From positions 1,860,001 to 1,924,000 of the forward strand of contig OY783204.1 of assembly GCA_963678705.1 (NCBI GenBank): a DNA stretch of 64,000 nt. The letters are read 5' to 3'. Source of the DNA: Panorpa germanica. Taxonomy: Eukaryota; Arthropoda; Insecta; Mecoptera; Panorpidae. Each line of letters begins with the position of its first letter. Positions within the stretch are counted from its first letter, which is position 1. Both the position numbers and the translations under genes were made by a program. Below, piece by piece: positions 34,460-45,766 of the stretch. The notes under the pieces were generated by a model. The model was not told the DNA's origin. It saw only the letters and a list, made by a program, of their open reading frames with translations, and did not search any database.

Positions 34460-36260
34460 GCAGCAATAAACTACAGGTTTTATATAACTTTAACGGCTAC
34501 GTTATTACATTTCCAGAAGCTAATGCGGTCCTTTTTAATTTTTGTAAACTTTAATGGAATATGCAATGTTCCTTTTAGTTATTGATAGATAATTTATTCT
34601 TTATATATTATTAAAGGATTTGCATTTTTTTCTCGCTTCTGAATACGACTATGTATTCCAATATATGAAAAAACATTACTCTTTTATTTTCCTTAATTAC
34701 CTGCATTATTGTTGGGTTGCTTATATGTACTTTAAATTATCTACTCGTATTAATGGACTATTTAAATGTTGTTGTATTATTTAAGGTCTCATTGTTATTT
34801 AGTAAATATTAATTTTTATGTTAATATAGTTTTATTGTATGTTTGTATACTATGTTATATATATTTTAATTGTTTTCAGAGTATCATATCCTTTTATGAA
34901 TTAATTACTTTCAATAATTCTATGCCAGCCACATCCTCTCCCGGTAATGATGTTTCAAATTTATAATATTCAGTGGTATTCATAATGCAATAACTTTTAC
35001 ACAAGTGCAATAATTGATTATCATATGAATAATGAATTTTAAAAATTTGTTTCATATTCTTTACCTTCTCGTTGTGTTGTCGCAAGGTTTATTTGATAAC
35101 GTTTAAAAAAATACTTTTCTTAACAAAAAATTAATCGCAATCATTTCAAAATACACATTTCAAGTAGAATACTAAGTGTGTATTGTGACCTGATCAGTAA
35201 TTTTATTGCAACAAATTGTCTTATGTTAAGTATAGACTTAAGTATAAATGTCTGCTTTTATTTTGTAAACAAATTCAAATGTGTTAAGTATATTTTACTG
35301 TAATAGAAATGTCAAATTCATTGTCAAATATTATAATACAATAAACATGTACAGTGTGAGCGATTAAATAGTCAGTATTTTACAATATTTCGGCGTTAAA
35401 ATATATGTTGTTGGTAAAATTATTCATAAATATTGTGATATTATATAAATGTTAATTAAAACCGTAGTAGAACTCCAATTCTGATCATTAGAGTTCTACT
35501 GTATAAATATTTTAATATGTAGAGAAGAACAGAAGTTGGATAACAGTATTGGATAAATGTCACTGTGTGTGTACTTGATGTTCGACGGTAATCATTTCTT
35601 CATAAAATAACATAATCCTATCAATGTCAGAGAATGTAGATGGATTCTTAAAGGATGCGCTTTATTTATGAGATGCATTTTCAATGTAAGATCATATTTA
35701 ATTGTATACATGCATAAAGTACTTTGAAATATTAATCATTTGCAATTTAATTTCAGTGAAACTTTTAAATAAATAAAGAAGATATGTTCGGAAAGGTTTA
35801 GCTAAAATACCCTTCAAAAACTATTAAAACCACTAGGTTTGTGTATAAAATATATACAATGACAATTATAAAAGTAGTGAAAGAACAAAAATTAAGGATA
35901 TGTCAATGGACTCTCCTTAATATCGTATGTTACGTATATGCATTGGCTATGGATAAATTACTGTTTGGTCATCATACCAGTTGTAATTACGTAAATGAAT
36001 AATAATAAAAAAAGAAAAACATTCTTTTTCACTATTTTTATGCTTATTTATTCTTCACTTTTTTCCACTTTATTACATATTTATGTCTCTCCTTCCACCC
36101 ATGAATTTATTCATTTTAATAAAATATTATATTGCAAAATATAAATAACATACTTGCATAAAGTTATTGTTTTTCTTTATTATAAATTTCTTTTCTAATT
36201 AAAATTATTTTATTTTTCAAAATAATATACTCTTTAAACTTACCGCTTCATTTTAATGTA
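34460..36260. other. AT-rich stretch, no gene; one pogo-like end pair
   Basis: A possible last exon after a CAG at 34880 (frame SIISFYELITFNNSM) cannot be tied to the SGNH-like gene with confidence. Otherwise only the pogo-like ends at 35466-35500. Confidence 0.4.
35466..35500. repeat. pogo/Tigger-like inverted ends
   Basis: AGTAGAACTC (35466-35475) and GAGTTCTACT (35491-35500) are exact inverted repeats. AGTAGAACTCCA is typical of pogo-group termini. The interior is almost wholly gone. Confidence 0.5.
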
Positions 36261-36320
36261 ATTTCTCTGTCCAATCACAACAGGCCATAAATTATAAACC
36301 GGAGTTGCTTTGATTCTACA

Positions 36321-36533
36321 GTGGGAGTCGTTGGGCCGTTATCTGTAGCTCATAAAAAAGACATTCCATATGAACGACTGAAGAGAAATCAAACGCGTGC
36401 TTTGCTTGACAAAAATCTCATAACAAGTAATACATATGAAATAGAATTGACTTCAAAAAGTTTACTGGGTTTCCTATTTGTAGCCAATAAAATAGACATT
36501 TCATATGAACGACTGTGTGAAACTGAACTGTAA
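36321..36533 (+). other. Small frame with an internal two-fold repeat, unknown
   Basis: The 70-codon frame contains VAHKKDIPYERLKRN and VANKIDISYERLCET; the DNA words (36347-36382 and 36481-36516) are about 80% alike. I do not recognise a family. It could be a short tandem-repeat exon or decayed transposon. Confidence 0.25.
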
Positions 36534-36599
36534 ATGGACAAAAATTCATAGATTTTAATAAATACGATTCCGAATGGAGTTCAAATTATTAAGTGGTGG

Positions 36600-38439
36600 C
36601 CGGCCGGACTGCTGGTTCCGTCATTTACTAGGATAGCACAACGGGAATATTACTCAATAGAACACAATTCAAACCTTAAGAAGATATACCTCCGTCAATT
36701 TTTGGATATTAGATAAAATAATAATGTTAATTTAGATTAATAATTTAATCTGTTCCTAAGACTAGTCTTTGGTTCCTACTTTTCAAAAATACTGAATTTC
36801 AATCATAATCTCCTGAATTTTATAAAGCAATTCTACTGAAATTCTTCTTTTTGTGTCTGGCAACACTGCACACAGCAACTTTTTCCATCTGTCATTTTCT
36901 ATTAATCGCATTAAACCGCCAAAACCCGTCTTTGGCCGCATGAGTGAAATCAGTTTCAACAGGTTTCATTTGTGCTTTTCTTACAATATTTTTTTGCAAT
37001 GTTTCCTTTTGATTGTATTTATTGATAAGGTAATTCAATTTTTTAGTTTCTACGGATTTTATTTCAAGTTAATAACTGAATTACTTATAAATGTAAAGTA
37101 TTTATATAATCTGATTAATATTGTGCCTAATTGAATAATTTACAAATCTATTGTCTTCTGTTACAGCTTTTCAATTATAAATTCAACTAAAGATAAATGA
37201 ATTATATACATATACGAAATATTTATACAATACAACATCGACGCCAAATTTAGCTTACAATGTGTCTGTTTAGGTGCACAAGTTATTACATGTGGTAAGT
37301 GCATATTTTATAACCCAAAAGAATGTAAAAATATTACAAAACAGTTTTATCAGAACTCAGTTTCATTAGATATTCTTAACCAAAATAGAGCTAAAACTAC
37401 TTCACATGTTAGTCACTTCGTTACGTTAAATTTAGTAACGTTTACAAGTGAATCTAATTGATTTAACCATCTGGTCACTCAACGTTTCCAGCAATGAAAT
37501 AATTTGTATTATAATGGCATTTACTTCATTTTAGTTTAATCAACATATCGGATCTGCAAAACTATAAACACAAACACAATATTATACATTTTAAGCATGT
37601 AAACTGACTCACAATTTGCTCATTTATTGGAAGCATGATAAATATTTAAATAAATGGAAATACAGCACAAACCTACAGGAGCAGTATCCATATGCACTAA
37701 AGTAATTTTCCTTGCATAGAAAAGTATTTACAGTAGTTGAAAGAATGAACGACGAATAATTCAATTTGTGAGAGCTGTTGTTTTACATTGATGCTTTAAT
37801 TAATGTTTGGTTCTCCAGCTGACCCTGTGAGGTAAATGAGGTCAAACTAAAATTAGTTATTTCTCTGAACAAGATTGATATTTAACAATGATTTTCTGAT
37901 GTGATTTTAGGTCAGGGGATGATCTCTACTACATTGTGATGAATAAAATAAAATGATCAAACAATTAGGAAGAATTACAAGCAAATAATTGAAGGTAAAT
38001 CACAATGCAAATATTTCAAAGAAAATGTTAACTTGTAATTGTTAACTTGTTTAGAACATAAGAAAGTGTAGTTTTCTTTATCCAATTTTCTATTTTCGAC
38101 AGTAGAAATCGTAGTGAATACATTTAACTTTTAACCTATTTTACTCGTTTTAATATAAACATCGCATATCGTATCTTCCATTTTTTAAATAATAATAATT
38201 AAATAATAATAATTGCTTGGCACATCCACCCCAATAGATTAAATAGACATGTGATAGTATATTTCCATATAGAATCATTTTATATATAATTTATAAATTT
38301 ATTTTAGCATTTCTTAAAAATTTAAACACATATTACATTAGAATCATTTACAATAATTTAGTATTCTCTGAAAAGGTTAATGTTTAACAATAATGTTATT
38401 GTTGTGAAAAGGTATTGTTAAATTTATGTCTTTGTAAAC
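36600..38439. other. AT-rich stretch without identified gene
   Basis: The 93-codon frame at 36853-37134 is hydrophobic and has no motif I can name; it looks like chance openness in AT-rich DNA. Confidence 0.4.
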
Positions 38440-38870
38440 TATAATTTATGCAATCAAATCTGAATGCAATACTTTTTGTTCTTTAAATTGTTGAAATTTT
38501 TTATTATTTTCATTTAAATTTCTTAATCTAGATTCTAAAGCTACATTAGATTCCTTGACTAATTTTCTACAATTTCATTACCTGCTATTTCACAGTACCC
38601 TATGATCCACATCTTTTTATTTTTGATAATTAAATCGAAATAAGGCGCGAAGAATTCATTATTATAATATTGTTATTGTTTTTTTGTATCTTTATAAGTT
38701 TATAACGTTTTATATAGCTCATATTTCAGTGTAAATACATACTTTGTTGTTTAGTTTCAATTTACAATATAATTTACTTATTTGATCATAAATAGCAGAC
38801 TGCATATATTATATCTCTAAAATGTGTATTAAATTGTTGCATTATATTCAGAATATGTTCATTATTTATC
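38440..38870 (-). pseudogene. LINE RNase H remnant, cousin of 25318-26262
   Basis: On the minus strand: SAIYDQISKLYCKLKLNNK parallels EFAVYDQINSLYVNLN, and further down KKMWIIGYCEIAGNEIVEN parallels CIPSGHCEIRGNEIAKE. Stops are many. Only the RNase H part can be seen. Confidence 0.6.
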
Positions 38871-38899
38871 ACATTATTAAATATTTTTTTTGGTTGATA

Positions 38900-41370
38900 A
38901 ATATTTGGGTGATAAAGTTAATTATAAATAATTATTGTTATAATAACTGTTATGAATCCAACAAACATTAACGTCTCTTTCTAAATGCGTAATTTGTCTT
39001 ACATAATATAAATTGTTTTAATAATTATTATATTGCAGGGCTCCTGGCTTCTACTAAATATGTGATAATGTAATCAATTGTTCCATAGAATGTGAATTAT
39101 ATTATTGAATGCAATATTCATATTTTTCTATAATTGTAAAGAAACTCGAAATAATTGTACATGATGGGTAAGTGCTTTTAATTATTAAATATTTTCTTTA
39201 AGATTAGAAATGATAAGCGGATTATTGATTAAGAAACTTTTTAGAAGATAATATGATCAGTGAACTGTTAGGCGGTTAGGCTTTAATAAAATTCTTTATT
39301 TTATTAAGGTAGTTAGTTATCGTACTATAAGCTTCATCTCTGTATTTTATAAATACATACTTGTACAAATATCAAGAATATCATTATTTAATTTTTTTTG
39401 TCAATTTGAAGTTGATTTGCTGTTTTCGGATAGAGATAGATTTTATAAAAGTTCCAATCATTTACACAAGGAGCATTAAACACATTAAACTTTGTGGTAA
39501 CACCATTTTTTTAAATAAAAATCTGCTGAGTATAAAATAAAATGTACATTACTCACGTGTCGTTGTTTAAATATAACAACGTAAAGTTAGACATTTTATT
39601 AATAAATAAACGTAACATTACATACATACGTGCCAGCACAAATAATTATGGTGTTTTTTTGTGTATAATGACTCCTAGAACAGGTTTACTTTACACTGTA
39701 GTTTTTGCTTGTGCAGACGCAATAAAACTTTTGAATTATATTGTAGCACAGACTTTGCACACACAGAAAGGGCAAATTAAAAGTAAATTTCTATGAATTA
39801 AACAGTTAAACTAGTACACTTATTTTGTTGTCGGATTATATATGGAACTATCGGTTTCTTAAATGCTTCTGAAATAGATTATGTTTGATTTCGATTATTC
39901 ATATTTCTTTTGATAATAAAGCTGAAACAAAGCTGAAAAACAAATCGTTAACTGTTTAAATAGGTTTAGATGTAGGTTTTTATTTGAATAAAATATTTAT
40001 TTCTTATCGTTTTTTTTATATTACAGATCTATAAAATCCAAACAAAGCGTCTACACCTGTGACATCATTAATTTGCAGGAATTGTTTTAAAATGAAGATC
40101 TGTTGTCTGCCTTGCAAGAATCTATCTATACATTTATCCTGCAACGTCATCTTTAAAGATATTCAAATGTAGGTTTTAATTCTTGAACTGACTAGGAATA
40201 TTATCGTATTACGAATTATTATCGAATCTTGTTGAATCTTAAATATGTGATTTTTTTTAAATAGTCTCAATATTATTGAAGCAATTAAAATAGTTATTTA
40301 AAGAACCAGAAATTTAAAGTAGCAAATCCGTACAAAAACAATTAAATATACATTTAATGTCACGTTCGTTCTTACACTCTCTTTAGTTAATTATCATTTT
40401 ATTTTTATATTTTGGTTAAGTTAATAAAAATTAATTTCTCCATCATATGGAATTCAAGCAGAAGTCGGTAATTTTTTTCTAACTCTACAAACTAGGAATT
40501 ATTTCCGTCTCCGAATTCAAAATTCAAAACGTGTGAAATGTATACGTGGTAAGAGTTGAAGAATATAGCTAAGTAAGCAAAAAGTTTAATTAGTATGTTC
40601 AAATGCTAATATAATATTGAACTTCCTTGTCTTATTTAAATAATTAACACTACCCTCGAATCTTTGAGTTTTTTCTCACACTCAAAAATTAGCTGTTTAT
40701 TCTCAGCCATCAATTAAAAATAAAACACTGGTGTAACTACACATCAAATATATTAGCCTCTTATAACCTCTCCGTGCAAATGATTTTTAAAAATAAATTT
40801 ATTAGATTTTCATTAATTTTATTTGATTTTCTTGTTTGGTTAAATACGAGTATATATCGTCAATATTAAAGCATTTTACCAATTATTTTTAATATGTTTG
40901 ATACATAGTTGTTATATTTTTTTAAATTATTTTTTTTATATAGTTATGGAAAAATTGAGAAGTTGTATTAAAACTTCTCATATTTATTTAGCAAGAATTA
41001 ACGGCATAGCATCGGTTAGCGTTTCCTTTTTAAACAATACCTATTTCAATGCAGTCTTAAATCCACTGTGCACCTAGGCTAAGATTAAAGTATCATTCGC
41101 ACATATCGTTTTTGTTTTTATTTTTTAGTCGCAAAAATAATAGAGTATATTTTGATTTTAATTTTTTTTTTGAAAGTTTATAGTTTAGTTTAGCAATGAA
41201 ACATAAAACTAAAATTAAAACATGCCTTACTATTTTTAAAATTAAAAGATACAAATAATAAAAGCAAGCAATTATACTTTATAAAAAATCACTATTGTCT
41301 TTAAAAATTTTTCTAATCATTGACAATGGAGGATGATTTACATATCTCAAATAGTAACTTAATTTATTTT
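38900..41370. other. AT-rich stretch without firm gene
   Basis: A possible exon after TTACAG at 40026 reads SIKSKQSVYTCDIINLQELF, then NEDLLSALQESIYTFILQ with two stops. The 84-codon frame at 39542-39796 is unrecognised. Confidence 0.35.
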
Positions 41371-41378
41371 TGTTTCAG

Positions 41379-41491
41379 ACGACCGACTGAACTGAAGCAT
41401 TGGAATAATGTTAATGTAAAAAGTGTTCAACATCAACAAAACGAATTGTTAAAGAATCTACCATCTACCGACTGTCAACTGCACGAGTACA
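41379..41491 (+). other. Candidate internal exon of unknown gene
   Basis: It is preceded by TTTGTTTCAG and followed by GTAAGT. Only one frame is open: RPTELKHWNNVNVKSVQHQQ then NELLKNLPSTDCQLHEY. Strong splice sites plus a single open frame suggest an exon; no family is recognised and no neighbouring exon is certain. Confidence 0.3.
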
Positions 41492-41499
41492 GTAAGTGT

Positions 41500-42190
41500 T
41501 TTTGATTATAAATTGGTTTACATTTATTTCAACGTGAGATCAGCCATGTGCATGTATTTTCATTATTTAATTCTAAAGATATAGTACGAGTATATCAGAT
41601 TGTACATGCTTTATGTACATCTGCGAAATTTACCGATTAATTTATTGTACGCTATGTTCATTATACATTAATCCACTTAAAATTCTACATTTTACTGGCT
41701 TTGTAATTTGTACACATAGACAATTCAACTGATATTTTCATTATTATTTATTTCTACAGTAGAACTCCAGTCAGTGACATAGATGAATATAGCCTCCATT
41801 ATTGTCGATTATGTGGGCTATATTAGTTATAGGATGTGTCTTTATATTTCTTAAATATCAGGATATTTAAATAAAACTCTTTTTCAAAATAAAATAAAAT
41901 ATATTCACTAACTAGTGTTATCATGTCTTCACTACAACACTATGATATCACTTGATGTATCTAACTGCATATATAATCTCGTTCAACTAACAATCAATAG
42001 GAACAATCAATCAATAAAATTACTTTATTATTTTTATTTCATACTTTCCACATGTGTCTTTACATCTTTACAATTCTTATAATCACAGGTTAAGTGTAAC
42101 TATCTTATTTTATCGTAATGGTCCTTGAAACTGTATCCTTGTGTTTTTTAGTCGGTGCAAACTTCTTTCACTGCTTTCTCTGTGCCTCCA
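41500..42190. other. Stretch with one pogo-like end
   Basis: CAGTAGAACTCCAG at 41757-41770 resembles a pogo/Tigger terminus; no inverted partner is nearby. Nothing else recognised. Confidence 0.4.
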
Positions 42191-42199
42191 ATAATTTTT

Positions 42200-42490
42200 T
42201 ATTATTATCCAATCGCTGCGACTCAATTGTTGTTTTCTTGGGTGATGAACGATATTGTCCTGACACAGGAATCGTTAGTATTTTCTTTAATTATGTCGGC
42301 AGTTTCTGCGACTTGTCTGAATATGCCTACAATGCTCATTGCCATTCTGCTGATCCAGAGGCTTTGTACAACTGTATCTGCTACATCTGCACCTGCTAAA
42401 TATCTCATATCTCTCAAGTCTGTCTCTTGTTTTATATTTAATCGCAGTATACGTACTCTTCAGGTGTCATTTAGAGCTTGTAAGTTAGTT
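42200..42490 (-). pseudogene. Ty3/gypsy Gag C-terminal fragment
   Basis: Minus-strand frame DLRDMRYLAGADVADTVV then QSLWISRMAMSIVGIFRQ and VAETADIIKENTNDS. This resembles the C-terminal Gag pattern 'sLWl.RlP......l......l..la..AD.i' of arthropod gypsy elements. It lies on the wrong side of the gypsy Pol remnant at 45767-48285 to belong to the same copy. Confidence 0.5.
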
Positions 42491-42609
42491 TAGTTTTTCT
42501 ATTGCAGGATAATAAAACAAATATTATTAATATACTTTAACTTTATTGATATATAACAGTTCTACTAGAATTAGTGATTCACATTAAGTTATAATAAGTA
42601 ATTTAACCA

Positions 42610-43870
42610 ACAATTAGTCTATCGATTATTCAGTGTTAGTAGTTTGAAGGATAGACTGTGAATTAGACGGTGCTTTGGCAACAGAAGGCGCACAAAACCA
42701 TGCTTCGACCTACACACTCACAAGAAAAATACAAATATCACAAATTGCACTTTGTTCTAGTTCTAATAATTAAAATTCATCACGAAACAGAAACATTTTC
42801 AAGCAGTAAATAGCCTTTGCCATGCACCTCGCATGATGGAAAGCCCAGGGAACACGGAACGGATATTCCACGACATGGTGTGTCGCCAAGAAAAATAGCT
42901 GTTAATTCTAAAAGTTTCTTATACTCCTCTCTAGGCTGCTGTTCGTTCAAAGTGTTTTTAACAAAGTCAAGAATGTGAGATATATCGCCCCGATTCAAAT
43001 GCCTCATGACGTTTTCGTTTTCAATCCCGGATCGGAAATTTCTAAGATTGATTTTAGGCCAAACACTTTAAAATTTTTTAAATATTGTCACAATTGGACC
43101 TATACTTTTACCAATTCTTTTTTTTATCGAAAACGCTCCTAAGGATAATTTCGTATATATGATGTCTACATGCAAAATACAAGACATTTTTTTAAAAAAA
43201 TGTTCTATCGAACTACATGTACCTCTAAAACTTCCAGTATTCGTAGCTGTTGTGTCGAAAATGAGTGCTTTAATATAATTTTGAATTCCCCACTAAGCGA
43301 GAGTTTCACAAACAGCAGATGACTGCTCTCTTCCAGTTCCTGATTGTAATACAGGCACCCCAAGAAGTTGTTCAGTATCACTATTTGAAAAATTCGCAGG
43401 AAGTCTATCGACGCTCTCATTTCCTGTTAAAGCTGCATGTAACTTACCATCCCAATGCACCACAGCGACTTGTAATTTGGTGTCCTGGAAGTGTTTCTTA
43501 ATTTCGGTTGCCTTTCTTCTACGCATTTTTTTCTCTATAATAATGAATGGAATTTCTATTGATGATAAACTCCTGTACATAAATACTCAATGATTCTATA
43601 GTAAAAATCAGATAATGAACTGCATACTTGTCACTAAAATTACATTTATCTAAAGCTGCGGCAATCTTAGTTGTCATTATGTTACAGCAGTCTCTCTTTT
43701 TTGCTTTTAGTGATACTGATACAAGCATATTATCAGTGGATGCATCTTTTCTAAGTAAAGAAAACTGTATCGTTGGGTGGGGGAATAAAGTGGATATGCA
43801 AACAAAAACTACTATGAGTCAAAATTTGAACTATCTATACAATGTACAAATTACTTTTAAATCGTAGATA
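42610..43870 (-). pseudogene. hAT-like transposon-encoded protein, copy 1
   Basis: Broken frames on the minus strand, from the top: NMLVSVSLKAKKRDCCNIMT, TEIKKHFQDTKLQVAVVHWD then GKLHAALTGNESVDRLPANF, EQLLGVPVLQSGTGREQSSA, WGIQNYIKALIFDTTATNTG, ACRHHIYEIILRSVFDKK (shifted), VTIFKKF, HHARCMAKAIYCLKMFLFR (shifted), and VEAWFCAPSVAKAPSNSQS. This is a protein family widespread in arthropod genomes as multi-copy, transposon-like genes; the FDTT..NTG and CRHH.xE blocks suggest an RNase-H-fold, hAT-like transposase. At least three frameshifts. The N-terminal two thirds recur at 48648-49440. Confidence 0.6.
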
Positions 43871-44568
43871 AGGCTAATATTGGATTCACGGCATCTTGTG
43901 GTACAAGCTGAATTTCGATCATCACTCGTTTGTCCATATAGAACGTGCATGGAAAGGAAGTGGTTTTCACGTATCTCTTGAAAATCGTTAGTCGTACGAG
44001 AAAAAGTCATAGAGACAACTTTCGTATAATACATTTTTGCATAAAATTATTATTTCGTAACATAAATAAATTTAAAAAAAAAATTCTGGAATATTTTATT
44101 TTTCTGGGCTCTTGGGGCACCCTTTGCCATTATCCAATTGATCTGAAATTTTTGCACATATTATTTTTTCATGCAATGGAACCAAACTGAGGGGTGCCGC
44201 AATAAAGAATCTCAAAAATAGCCCTCATATTTAATTTCATCTTCAAATTTCACTCTCCTTTTTAATCTCATTATGGAGTGAATTTTATAAGGGTAACTAT
44301 ATATGTTTTCTTTTAATTCTTCCTCAGAAAATTCAATATCTACATTTTTGACAATTCCGATTATTGTAGTCCAAAACATTGGTATACACATATCAACACC
44401 TGATGTCTTCTTGTTATTCGATTTCACTAGCATATTAGCTGATGTAGCATTTTTGCATTCAGCCATTATTCTGTTTTCCTCTATTTTCTTTATTTCTGTA
44501 ATATCTTTTCCGAAATCTGAATGATATAACATTTTTGCTATTTTTAGTGTACTTATCCCGTATTTCTC
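43065..44568. repeat. Segmental duplication, unit 1
   Basis: Nearly the same text as 48648-50190 in the same orientation: the N-terminal part of the hAT-like gene, a noncoding joint, and a LINE ORF1 fragment. Small indels occur only at 44180-44215 (about 45 extra bases in unit 2) and near 44010. Confidence 0.92.
44219..44568 (-). pseudogene. LINE ORF1 (Jockey-type Gag) fragment, fused to Merlin
   Basis: Minus-strand frame KYGISTLKIAKMLYHSDFGK, RIMAECKNATSANMLV, VDMCIPMFWTTIIGIV, FSEEELKENIYSYPYKIHSI, MRLKRRVKFEDEI. It resembles the Gag region ahead of the zinc knuckles in Jockey-like ORF1 ('vec.n...AN.ll...Ip....r.GVvr.vd...see'). Its upstream side is replaced by Merlin transposase sequence at 44569; the equivalent in unit 2 (50190-50309) shows the original start. 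Confidence 0.6.
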
Positions 44569-45355
44569 GAGTACCATATCTGGGAATAGTTGAACGAATA
44601 TTTCTCCACTGACGGTTAATTGTATTTGTGTGGGCGCCTGAACTCGGATCCACAAAATTGAGTGAATGGTTCACTGTTAAATGATGGTATCCCTCGTGTT
44701 GTAGGCAATTGTAAGCCTTAAAACAATCAGAAATAATTGTTGTACCTGGGAGAATCCAGTCACGTATTACTTCTAATAACGCGATCCTGCACAGGCACAA
44801 CAAATATTTTCCTATTTCCTCTCTGGATACCACCAAATATCCATTTCCTATCAGTAATTCTTCCTCGATTATATTTTCGACGGCCAATTTTAGCCTCGTC
44901 GATTTCTACAATTTCACCAATTCCACCCAATTTGGAAGAATTATCCTTAACGTATTTTGTGTATATCTCTCTGCAACAAGAAAACCAGTCGACAACCGTG
45001 CCGCTAGTTACATTTAAATTTCTCATGATTAATTTTGCCTAGGTGCTTTCAGAAACAAGAAATAAGCAACGATACTTACAATTTTTTGCACTGGTATTTG
45101 GAATAAAAATGTACCTAATTTCCATCTGCACGTATAAATTAATTTCTACCTGTTAAGCTGACAGACCGCGTTGTATTGGGAACAATGCACACTATTTTTA
45201 ATTATCTTATGTTTCACTAAAAAATCTACCATATCACTATGATTACTTGCTAGGTGCAGCGACTCATTAAATGTTAATTCACATTGTTTGCACGACTCCA
45301 TTTTGTCAATGTTGATGTGTTGCCAAGATGGCGCAAATGAAATAAATAAAAACAA
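44569..45355 (-). pseudogene. Merlin (IS1016/ISXO2-like) transposase remnant
   Basis: The N-terminal piece (45170-45310) reads MESCKQCELTFNESLHLA and FLVKHKIIKNSVHCSQ; the core (44760-45026) reads NLNVTSGTVVDWFSCCREIY, EIVEIDEAKIGRRKYNRGR (first Asp), RKWIFGGIQRGNRKIFVVPV; after a frameshift near 44780 it continues GTTIISDCFKAYNCLQHEGY (second Asp) and SGAHTNTINRQWRNIRSTI. In active relatives the last block is HTNtIEs.W; here the Glu is Asn. The zinc region between 45026 and 45170 is partly deleted. The C-terminus ends where it joins LINE ORF1 text at 44569. Confidence 0.88.
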
Positions 45356-45359
45356 AAAT

Positions 45360-45766
45360 ACGTCTGAATATCATATTTTCTTTTGAATAAACTCTTCTTT
45401 TTATCTTCTTTCGTCTTCTTTCATAAAATATACAGCCAGTATATAAATTATTAAATTTTTAAACCATATGGTACGAATCCTAATTAAATGATTTGGTTTG
45501 AATCTAAATAAGCCAGTATTAAGCAAAAAAAAGCTGTCAATTGATACACATAACAGTGGTGACATAACCTCAATTTTGAAATTTCAATTTTAACCCTCAT
45601 TATCTCCTATTTATTAATTAAAAGTGGTAAAATAATTATTAGGTAGTGATTTTGACATGTTTTGAAAATACAATAAGCATAATAAAACATATAAAATATA
45701 AGCATAAGCATAATAAAACATATACTGTTTGGGTAGAGTATACTGATTTCGTTGTGGTGATGAGGT
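45360..45766. other. Noncoding stretch with dispersed repeat
   Basis: 45425-45640 is similar to 24220-24425. The part at 45640-45766 follows the gypsy stop and could be gypsy 3' sequence; no LTR pair is visible. Confidence 0.5.
45425..45640 (+). repeat. Dispersed repeat, partner of 24220-24425
   Basis: Shares ATTATTAAATTTTTAAA, CTGTCAATT, CAATTTTGAAATTTCAATTT and TTAATTAAAAGTGGTAAA with the first copy; diverged. Confidence 0.6.

Noticed and set aside
43319..43867. Plus-strand frames of 60-79 codons, duplicated at 48888-49436
   Set aside because: They are the antisense of the hAT-like protein and are duplicated only because the whole segment is.
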